Positions 55,442-64,000 of a stretch of 64,000 bases of DNA are shown here, piece after piece (the first letter of the stretch is position 1; each line of letters starts with the position of its first letter). Where the stretch lies: positions 1,178,001 through 1,242,000 of the forward strand of contig NZ_JAZIFX010000001.1 of assembly GCF_036634175.1 (NCBI RefSeq). The letters run 5' to 3'. The notes under the pieces were generated by a model that worked only from the letters and a program-made list of their open reading frames with translations, was not told the origin of the DNA and did no database searches. Both the position numbers and the translations under genes were made by a program. Source of the stretch: Streptomyces sp. P9-A2. Its GTDB lineage: Bacteria; Actinomycetota; Actinomycetes; Streptomycetales; Streptomycetaceae.

Positions 55442-56101
55442 TCAGCTGGTCCAGAGTTCCCACCAGCGGGTCAGGATCAGCATGCCGATGATGCCGATGT
55501 GCAGGACGGGCATGACCCAGGTGAACTCGCCGAAGAAGCTCTTGAGCCGGCCGGGGCCGGGCAGGAAGCCCTTGCGGACGTTGAACGACGTGACGTACCA
55601 GAACATGATGATCGTGGCGACCCAGGCCAGACAGCACCACAGGCACAGGGCGTTGATCCGGTACAGGGACTGGAACATCAGCCAGGCGCAGAAGACGGTG
55701 CCGAAGAGGGTGCCCGCGTTGAGGGTGAGCCAGTACCAGCGCGGGAAGCGGGCCCCGGCGAGCAGACTCATGCCCACGCAGATGACGATGCCGTAGGTGA
55801 CGAGGCCCAGCATCGGGTTGGGGAAGCCGAAGACGCTCGCCTGGTCGCTCTCCATGATGCTGCCGCAGGCGACCACCGGGTTGATGCTGCAGCCGGGGAC
55901 GTAGGTCTCGCCCCTGGCCTTGGCCTCGAGCAGCTTGAACTTGTCCAGCGTGATGACCCATGCGGCGAGTACACCGGCGGCGCCGGTGATGACCAGCAGC
56001 AGGGCGAACGCACGGCCGGCGCCCTCGCGCGGTGGCCCGGCGGGGGGCCCCGGCACGGGGTCGGGCTCGGTGGAAACGTCCTTCACTGTCGTCTTGCTCA
56101 T
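55442..56101 (-). CDS. Vitamin K epoxide reductase (VKOR) family membrane protein
   Basis: A 219-residue protein with five membrane segments. The catalytic redox motif is CLWC in NALCLWCCLAWVATIIMF (segment 4); the shuttle Cys pair sits in the first extracytoplasmic loop, CSINPVVACGS, followed by the conserved FGFPNPMLGLVTYG. Bacterial VKOR re-oxidises a DsbA-like thioredoxin using quinone to form disulfides in secreted proteins. No partner DsbA is encoded beside it. ATG 56101 (MSKTTV) is preferred; the N-terminal 40 residues are Pro-rich and cytoplasmic. Confidence 0.92.
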   Translation of the reverse strand: MSKTTVKDVSTEPDPVPGPPAGPPREGAGRAFALLLVITGAAGVLAAWVITLDKFKLLEAKARGETYVPGCSINPVVACGSIMESDQASVFGFPNPMLGLVTYGIVICVGMSLLAGARFPRWYWLTLNAGTLFGTVFCAWLMFQSLYRINALCLWCCLAWVATIIMFWYVTSFNVRKGFLPGPGRLKSFFGEFTWVMPVLHIGIIGMLILTRWWELWTS

Positions 56102-56328
56102 CACGCCGATTCCGTCACTGGAGAGTGTGGGCCTGCTTCGGGCAGGGCCATTGTGCCGCACGTGACTGTGGATCCACCGTCCGCCGGCCACAAGAGCGTA
56201 TGAACAGGCCCCGCGGGCGTACGGTTTCGGCCGCAGTATGTGCCCCGGCCGTACATACACTCCAGCCTAAGTCCCCGATCGAGGGAATCGACGCCCGCGC
56301 TGTTGACTCGACGGGGCGCATCGACGCC

Positions 56329-56365
56329 GAAGGCGCCGGGCCCGCTGGGGCACACCGGCGCCTTC
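56329..56365 (-). terminator. Hairpin after hisS
   Basis: An 11-bp stem, GAAGGCGCCGG (56329-56339) with its complement (56355-56365), and a 15-nt loop, 24 bp beyond the hisS stop. Confidence 0.6.
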
Positions 56366-56389
56366 ATGCGCGTGAGGGAAGGGCGGGGG

Positions 56390-57652
56390 TCAGCCGAGCC
56401 GGGCCTCCAGCTCGGCCACGATCTCGTGGACGCCCACCGCGGTCTGCTCGCCGGACTCCATGTCCTTGAGCTGGACGACGCCCTCGGCGAGGTCGCGCTC
56501 GCCGAGCACCAGGGCGTAGCGCGCGCCCGAGCGGTTGGCCGCCTTCATCGCCGCCTTCAGGCCCTTGCCGCCGTAGGCGAAGTCGGCGGCGACGCCGTTC
56601 TTGCGCAGTTCGGTGACCTTGGCGAACAGCACCCGTCGGGCCTCCTCGCCGAGCGGGACGGCGAACACGCTGGTGGTGGCCGGGAGCTCGAGTTCGACAC
56701 CCTCCGCCTCCAGGGCCAGCACGGTGCGGTCGACGCCGAGCGCCCAGCCGACGGACGGCAGCACGGGGCCGCCGATCATCTCCGAGAGACCGTCGTAGCG
56801 GCCGCCGCCGCCCACCGCCGACTGGGAGCCCAGACCGTCGTGGACGAACTCGAAGGTGGTGCGCGTGTAGTAGTCCAGTCCTCGCACCAGCCTGGGGTCG
56901 TCCTCGAAGGCGACGCCCGCGGCCGTGACCAGCTCACGGACCTCCTCGTGGTACGCCTTGCAGGCGTCGCACAGGTAGTCGCGCAGCAGGGGGGCGCCGG
57001 TCAGCTGCTTCTGCACCGCTTCGCGCTTGTCGTCCAGGACGCGCAGCGGGTTGATGTCCGCGCGGCGCAGGGTGTCCTCGTCCAGGTCCAGTCCGCGCAG
57101 GAAGTCCTGGAGCGCGGTCCGGTAGACGGGGCGGCATTCCTTGTCGCCCAGGGAGTTCAGCAGGATGCGGAATTCGCTGAGCCCCAGGGAGCGGTACGCC
57201 TGGTCGGCCAGGATGATCAGCTCGGCGTCGAGCGCCGGGTCCTCGGCACCGATCGCCTCGGCGCCGACCTGGGAGAAGTGACGGTAGCGGCCCTTCTGGG
57301 GGCGCTCGTAGCGGTAGTACGAGCCGGAGTACCAGAGCTTGACCGGGAGGTTGCCCGCCTTGTGCAGGTTGGCCTCCAGGGCCGCGCGCAGCACGGAGGC
57401 CGTGCCCTCGGGCCGCAGGGCGAGGCGGTCGCCGCCCTTGGTCTCGAAGGCGTACATCTCCTTGGTGACGATGTCGGTGGACTCACCGACACCGCGCGCG
57501 AACAGTTCGACGTTCTCGAAACCGGGTGTCTCGATGTAGCCGTAGCCGGAGCCGCGCAGCGGGGCGGCGATGGCCTCGCGGACGGCGAGGTACGTGGCGC
57601 TGTCCGGCGGGATCAGGTCGTAGGTGCCCTTGGGGGCCTTGAAGGTGCTCAC
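56390..57652 (-). CDS. hisS: Histidyl-tRNA synthetase
   Basis: A 420-residue class II synthetase. The start [18 protein letters not shown] is typical; motif 2 is [20 protein letters not shown], histidine-specific loops are [15 protein letters not shown] and [15 protein letters not shown], and motif 3 is [17 protein letters not shown]. The anticodon-binding domain begins near 325. It starts at GTG 57652, 11 bp after the MBL hydrolase gene, a pairing common in actinobacteria. Confidence 0.97.
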   Translation of the reverse strand: MSTFKAPKGTYDLIPPDSATYLAVREAIAAPLRGSGYGYIETPGFENVELFARGVGESTDIVTKEMYAFETKGGDRLALRPEGTASVLRAALEANLHKAGNLPVKLWYSGSYYRYERPQKGRYRHFSQVGAEAIGAEDPALDAELIILADQAYRSLGLSEFRILLNSLGDKECRPVYRTALQDFLRGLDLDEDTLRRADINPLRVLDDKREAVQKQLTGAPLLRDYLCDACKAYHEEVRELVTAAGVAFEDDPRLVRGLDYYTRTTFEFVHDGLGSQSAVGGGGRYDGLSEMIGGPVLPSVGWALGVDRTVLALEAEGVELELPATTSVFAVPLGEEARRVLFAKVTELRKNGVAADFAYGGKGLKAAMKAANRSGARYALVLGERDLAEGVVQLKDMESGEQTAVGVHEIVAELEARLG

Positions 57653-57663
57653 GGAAACTCTTG

Positions 57664-58380
57664 TCACATTCCTCGTCGGGGAGCGTCGGCGGCGCCGCGC
57701 CCTGGGCCGTCCGCCGCCACCTGCCGCAGATACGGGTTGGTGGCGCGCTCCTGGCCGATGGTCGTCCGGGGGCCGTGTCCGGCCAGCACCACGGTCGAGT
57801 CGTCGAGCGGCAGGCACACGCGGGCCAGCGAGTCGAGCAGTTCGGCCGTGTCACCACCGGGCAGGTCGGTGCGTCCGATGGAGCCGGCGAACAGCAGGTC
57901 GCCCGAGAAGAACACCGGCGGGATGTCCGCCGCCTCGGGCAGGCCGAAGGTCACCGACCCCTTGGTATGGCCCGGCGCGTGCGCGACCGTCAGCCGCAGC
58001 CCGGCCAGGTCGAGCTTCGCCCCGTCGGCCAGTTCCCTGACGTCGGCCGGCTCCCCGACGGTCAGCTCGCCCATCAGCGGCATGCCGATGGTGCGGCCGA
58101 TGCCCTTCTCGGGGTCGCTCATCATGTACCGGTCGTCGGGGTGGATCCAGGCCGGTACGTCGTGCGCCCCGCACACGGGGACGACGGAGGCCACGTGGTC
58201 GATGTGTCCGTGGGTGAGGACGACGGCGACGGGCTTCAGCCGGTGCTTGCGGACCGCCTCCTCGACTCCGGGGGCGGCCTGGTGGCCGGGATCGATGATC
58301 ACGCACTCCTCACCGGCGGCGGGGGCGACGAGATAACAGTTCGTCCCCCAGGCCCCGGCGGGGAACCCGGCAATGAGCAC
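57664..58380 (-). CDS. Metallo-beta-lactamase-fold hydrolase (glyoxalase II-like)
   Basis: A 238-residue protein with the HxHxDH dimetal motif in [13 protein letters not shown] (about residues 55-65), further ligands in [11 protein letters not shown] (about 135) and [15 protein letters not shown] (about 160), and a final His in [12 protein letters not shown] (about 210). This is the small-thioester-hydrolase (glyoxalase II) or related group; the natural substrate is unknown. It starts at GTG 58380 with GAAGGA, directly upstream of hisS with which it is probably co-transcribed. Confidence 0.88.
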   Translation of the reverse strand: MLIAGFPAGAWGTNCYLVAPAAGEECVIIDPGHQAAPGVEEAVRKHRLKPVAVVLTHGHIDHVASVVPVCGAHDVPAWIHPDDRYMMSDPEKGIGRTIGMPLMGELTVGEPADVRELADGAKLDLAGLRLTVAHAPGHTKGSVTFGLPEAADIPPVFFSGDLLFAGSIGRTDLPGGDTAELLDSLARVCLPLDDSTVVLAGHGPRTTIGQERATNPYLRQVAADGPGRGAADAPRRGM

Positions 58381-58559
58381 GTTCGTCCTTCGTTGTGTCG
58401 GTACGGGAGGCTTGCCACGGGGCTTCGCCCGTGGCCAGAGCCTACCGGCGCTGCCGTTTCCTCAGCCAACCCATATACGGTACGGGGCACACGCAGTCAG
58501 TCGGTCCGCCGCCCGCACGCGTATTCGGTCGGCACACGAGAGGCATGAGGAGTAACCCG

Positions 58560-59381
58560 GTGGTCAGCCAGGAGCAGCGGCGGCGTCAGCTCGCCCGGGA
58601 GAAGTTCTTGCGGCAGCAGCAGCGGCGTACCGAGGCGCGCCGCAAGGGGCGGATCCGTAACTCGGTGATCGCGTCCGTCCTCGGTGTGGTGCTGGTCGGC
58701 AGCCTCGGGCTGTACACGGCCGGGGCGTTCGAGCAGGACGAGGACACGTCCAACGCGAACGCGGAGGTCACGCCCAGCGCTGAGGCGCCGAGCAAGGCGC
58801 CCGACCCGTGCGAGAAGCCCGCGGGGGGCAAGGTCGCGACGAAGACCTGGAAGAAGGAGCCGGCGCTCTCCATCGACAAGTCGGCGAAGTACACGATGAC
58901 GCTCGAGACGACCTGCGGCGCGATCGACATGGCGCTGAAGGCGTCGGCGGCCCCGCACACCGTCAACTCGTTCGAGTTCCTGGCCGGTGAGGGCTACTTC
59001 GACCACAGCACGTGCCACCGGATCACCACCAACGGCATCTACGTGCTGCAGTGCGGTGACCCGACGGGCGCCGGCACCGGCGGCCCCGGCTACACGATTC
59101 CGGACGAGAACCTGAAGGACGAGAGCCTCAAGGACAGCACCTACCCGGCGGGCACCGTCGCCATGGCGAACACCGGGCAGAAGGACAGCGGCGGCAGCCA
59201 GTTCTTCCTGGTGTACGAGGACAGCCCGCTCCCGCCGAGCTACACCCCGTTCGGCACCCTCTCGGAGGCCGGCCTGAAGGTCCTGAAGAAGATCGCCGGA
59301 GCCGGTGACACCACCGGAGCGGGTGACGGGCCCCCCAACGCGACGGTCGTCATCAACAAGGCGACGGTCACCAAATCCTGA
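58560..59381 (+). CDS. Membrane-anchored cyclophilin-type peptidyl-prolyl isomerase
   Basis: A 273-residue protein. The cytoplasmic N-terminus is strongly basic with an EQRRRQLAREKFLRQQQRR helix; a membrane segment follows at about 45-65 (SVIASVLGVVLVGSLGLYTA), then an acidic/Ser linker and an extracytoplasmic cyclophilin domain (HTVNSFEFLAGEGYFDHSTC, VLQCGDPTGAGTGGPGY, GTVAMANTGQKDSGGSQFFL). The active-site Arg is HRI rather than FHR, a common variant in secreted actinobacterial cyclophilins. I chose GTG 58560 because AGGAG precedes it at good distance; ATG 58545 adds five residues. Confidence 0.88.
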   Translation: MVSQEQRRRQLAREKFLRQQQRRTEARRKGRIRNSVIASVLGVVLVGSLGLYTAGAFEQDEDTSNANAEVTPSAEAPSKAPDPCEKPAGGKVATKTWKKEPALSIDKSAKYTMTLETTCGAIDMALKASAAPHTVNSFEFLAGEGYFDHSTCHRITTNGIYVLQCGDPTGAGTGGPGYTIPDENLKDESLKDSTYPAGTVAMANTGQKDSGGSQFFLVYEDSPLPPSYTPFGTLSEAGLKVLKKIAGAGDTTGAGDGPPNATVVINKATVTKS

Positions 59382-59518
59382 CCGCCCAGCTGCGGAACTT
59401 CGGTCGCGCGGGATGCGGACAGGCATCCCGTCGGTCGCCTATGTTGGCCGTGACGAAAACTGTGGACGATGCCCGGGGGCAGCAGAGCCCTCCGCAGGCA
59501 TCATGTGGAGGAGGCGCT

Positions 59519-60748
59519 GTGAGCAGCGACCCGTGGGGCCGCGTCGACGAGACGGGGACCGTGTACGTGCGTACGGCCGACGGAGAGCAGGTCGTCGGTT
59601 CCTGGCAGGCGGGCTCCCCCGAGGAGGCTCTGGCCTACTTCGAGCGCAAGTACGAGGGCCTGGTTGTCGAGATCGGCCTCCTCGAGAAGCGAGTGAAGAC
59701 CACCGATCTGTCCTCGAAGGACGCCATGACGGCGGTCGGGCACCTTCGGGAACAGGTCGACGCCCATCACGCGGTCGGTGACCTGGCCGCCCTGCGGGTG
59801 CGGCTGGACAAGCTCGTGGAGCTGGTGGACGCCCGGCGCGAGGAGCGCAGGGCACAGCGGGCGAAGCAGTCCGACGAGGCGCGCCACGCCAAGGAGGCGC
59901 TGGTCACCGAGGCGGAGGAGCTGGCGGGCTCGGACCAGTGGCGGGCGGCCGGTGAGCGGCTGCGGGCGCTGGTGGACACCTGGAAAGGTCTGCCGCGGCT
60001 GGACCGCAAGTCCGACGACGAGCTGTGGCACCGCTTCTCGCACGCGCGGTCGGCGTTCTCCAAGCGGCGCAAGCAGCACTTCGCGCACCTGGACGCGCAG
60101 CGCGAGGAGGCCCGCAAGACCAAGGAACGTCTGGTCGCCGAGGCCGAGGGGCTGTCGAAATCGACGGACTGGGGTGTGACGGCGGCGCGCTACCGGGACC
60201 TGATGTCGGAGTGGAAGGCCGCGGGCCGTGCCCAGCGCGAGCACGAGGAGGACCTGTGGAACCGCTTCCGCGGCGCCCAGGACGTCTTCTTCGCCGCCCG
60301 CGGCTCGGTCTTCGCCGAGCGTGACGCGGAGCAGACGGAGAACCTCAAGCTCAAGGAGGAGCTGGCCGGGGAGGCCGAGAAGCTCCTGCCGGTCACGGAC
60401 CTGAAGGCCGCCCGTGCCGCGTTCCGCGCGCTCAACGAACGGTGGGAGGCCATCGGTCATGTACCGCGGGACGCCCGGCCGAAGGTCGAGGGCCGGATGC
60501 ACACCGTGGAGCGGGCCCTGCAGGAGTCCGAGGAGACCGAGTGGCGCCGGACCAACCCGGAGGCACGCGCGCGTGCCGAGGGTCTGACCGGCCAGCTCCA
60601 GGCGGCCGTGGACAAGCTGAAGGGCCAGATCGAGCAGGCACGGGCGCAGGGCAACAACTCCAGGGCCCAGAAGCTCGAGCGGGAACTGGAGGGCCGTCAG
60701 GCGCTCCTGGACCAGGCCCTGAAGGGGCTGCAGGAGTTCGGCGGCTGA
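59519..60748 (+). CDS. DUF349 domain protein
   Basis: A 409-residue protein starting at GTG 59519 behind GGAGGAGG. After an N-terminal beta-like segment (SDPWGRVDETGTVYVRTADG) come repeated helical DUF349 units, each with a W and a basic/acidic pattern (WKGLPRLDRKSDDELWHRFS; WKAAGRAQREHEEDLWNRFR; RWEAIGHVPRDARPKVEGRM). The C-terminal part is a charged coiled coil. DUF349 is related to E. coli YccJ/PhoH-linked RNA-associated proteins in name only; no activity is established. A 28-bp-stem terminator follows. Confidence 0.85.
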   Translation: MSSDPWGRVDETGTVYVRTADGEQVVGSWQAGSPEEALAYFERKYEGLVVEIGLLEKRVKTTDLSSKDAMTAVGHLREQVDAHHAVGDLAALRVRLDKLVELVDARREERRAQRAKQSDEARHAKEALVTEAEELAGSDQWRAAGERLRALVDTWKGLPRLDRKSDDELWHRFSHARSAFSKRRKQHFAHLDAQREEARKTKERLVAEAEGLSKSTDWGVTAARYRDLMSEWKAAGRAQREHEEDLWNRFRGAQDVFFAARGSVFAERDAEQTENLKLKEELAGEAEKLLPVTDLKAARAAFRALNERWEAIGHVPRDARPKVEGRMHTVERALQESEETEWRRTNPEARARAEGLTGQLQAAVDKLKGQIEQARAQGNNSRAQKLERELEGRQALLDQALKGLQEFGG

Positions 60749-60755
60749 CGCCGAG

Positions 60756-60816
60756 GACCAGCACGGCAGAGGGGCTCCCGTACCGCGTGTACGGGAGCCC
60801 CTCTGCCGTGCTGGTC
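60756..60816. terminator. Bidirectional terminator between the DUF349 gene and rel
   Basis: A perfect 28-bp stem (60756-60783 with 60789-60816) and a 5-nt loop. It sits 7 bp after the DUF349 stop and 16 bp beyond the rel stop on the other strand, the longest hairpin in the window. Confidence 0.92.
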
Positions 60817-60832
60817 GTGCGCCGTAACCGGT

Positions 60833-63409
<2,577 letters not shown>

Positions 63410-63530
63410 GAGGACTCCTCGTACACGATCCGGGCCCCAGATAAGGTTCCGGAGCCCCCATGGTAGCCATCCCGTGCCTGCGGATCTCCCTCGGACCGGC
63501 TGGGCGGATCGTTCACCCTTGAAACGCACG

Positions 63531-63562
63531 GGGCGGGCCCCGGGTTCCCCCGGTGCCCGCCC
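63531..63562 (-). terminator. Hairpin after apt
   Basis: GGGCGGGC (63531-63538) pairs with GCCCGCCC (63555-63562), and an inner CCGGG/CCCGG pair extends the stem. It lies 66 bp beyond the apt stop, before rel. Confidence 0.6.
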
Positions 63563-63628
63563 GCGCGGTGTCCGTCACACCCGTCCGGCACACCGCGTCG
63601 CCGGTGGGAAGGTGTCCCCCGGCGCTCG

Positions 63629-64000
63629 TCAGAGCGTGAGCAGCGCCTCCAGGGGGGCGCCGGCCAGGGCCGGCTCCACGCGCGCCCGGCCGCCGAGGAA
63701 GCCGAGCTCCATCAGTACGGCGAGGCCCGCGACGTCGGCGCCCGCCCTGCGGATGAGCTGGACCGACGCCTCGGCGGTGCCGCCGGTGGCGAGCACGTCG
63801 TCGATCACCAGGACGCGGTCGGCGGCGGTGAGGTCCTCGGCGTGCACCTCGATCTCGGCGGAGCCGTACTCCAGGTCGTACGCCTGGCTGAGGGTGGCTC
63901 CGGGGAGCTTGCCCGCCTTGCGCACGGGGATGAAGCCCAGGCCCGCGCGGACGGCGACCGGGGCGCCGAGGATGAAGCCGCGGGCCTCCAGGCCGACGAT
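63629..64000 (-). CDS. apt: Adenine phosphoribosyltransferase, 5' end cut by window
   Basis: The frame is open to the right edge, so the N-terminus is missing; 123 residues are visible. They begin IVGLEARGFILGAPVAVRAG, then KAGKLPGATLSQAYDLEYGS and the PRPP-binding loop VLVIDDVLATGGTAEASVQL. This is adenine salvage to AMP. The C-terminus ends ALAGAPLEALLTL at 63629. It sits upstream of rel on the same strand, the usual secDF-apt-rel order of Streptomyces as I recall it. Confidence 0.95.
   Translation of the reverse strand: MVGLEARGFILGAPVAVRAGLGFIPVRKAGKLPGATLSQAYDLEYGSAEIEVHAEDLTAADRVLVIDDVLATGGTAEASVQLIRRAGADVAGLAVLMELGFLGGRARVEPALAGAPLEALLTL

Overview
The window is a piece of a Streptomyces chromosome. 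G+C is very high, third codon positions are almost always G or C, and GTG/TTG starts are common. The developmental repressor BldD and the Streptomyces-type nucleoid protein sIHF are both encoded here. From memory, gene order matches the core region around bldD in Streptomyces coelicolor, and much of it is also conserved in mycobacteria (metK-coaBC-rpoZ-gmk-mihF-pyr; alaS-ruvX-mltG-aroE-aroC-aroK-aroB-efp-nusB). No rRNA, tRNA, CRISPR array, insertion sequence or prophage was recognised.

Positions 1-11.9 kb are accessory metabolism and sensing: an MFS carrier (cut by the window edge), an NCS2 nucleobase permease, a GH6 glucanase, a DUF5995 protein, a lysine 2-monooxygenase/5-aminovaleramidase pair (davB/davA type), an incomplete 'conservon' (sensor kinase plus DUF742 protein without roadblock or GTPase genes), a second MFS carrier and an Lrp/AsnC regulator. 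Positions 12-20 kb mix housekeeping genes (guaB1, a SorC-type regulator, rpe, rsmB, fmt) with decay: a broken secreted ribonuclease/barstar pair, a gutted MMPL transporter, and a long G-rich minisatellite upstream of fmt.

Positions 20-29.6 kb hold an HTH gene, priA, metK, coaBC, rpoZ, gmk and sihF. The pyrimidine operon pyrR-pyrB-pyrC-(membrane protein)-carA-carB-pyrD-pyrF runs leftward from 37.55 to 27.56 kb. Most junctions are ATGA/GTGA or longer overlaps, so translation is probably coupled. A PyrR-type RNA binding loop lies just upstream of the pyrR ribosome binding site. bldD diverges from pyrR and has a perfect BldD box in the shared intergenic region.

Positions 38.5-52.6 kb are a leftward series: two small envelope-associated genes, alaS, ruvX, mltG, aroE, a small membrane protein, aroC-aroK-aroB, a P-loop protein, an M24 peptidase-like gene, efp and nusB. 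They cover alanyl-tRNA charging, septal/peptidoglycan processing, the shikimate pathway and translation elongation. From 53 kb come rpsD, rarA, a VKOR-family protein, hisS with a metallo-hydrolase, then rightward a cyclophilin-type lipoprotein/membrane protein and a DUF349 protein, and finally leftward rel (stringent response) and apt (cut by the right edge). Long perfect hairpins mark transcript ends at many convergent junctions.
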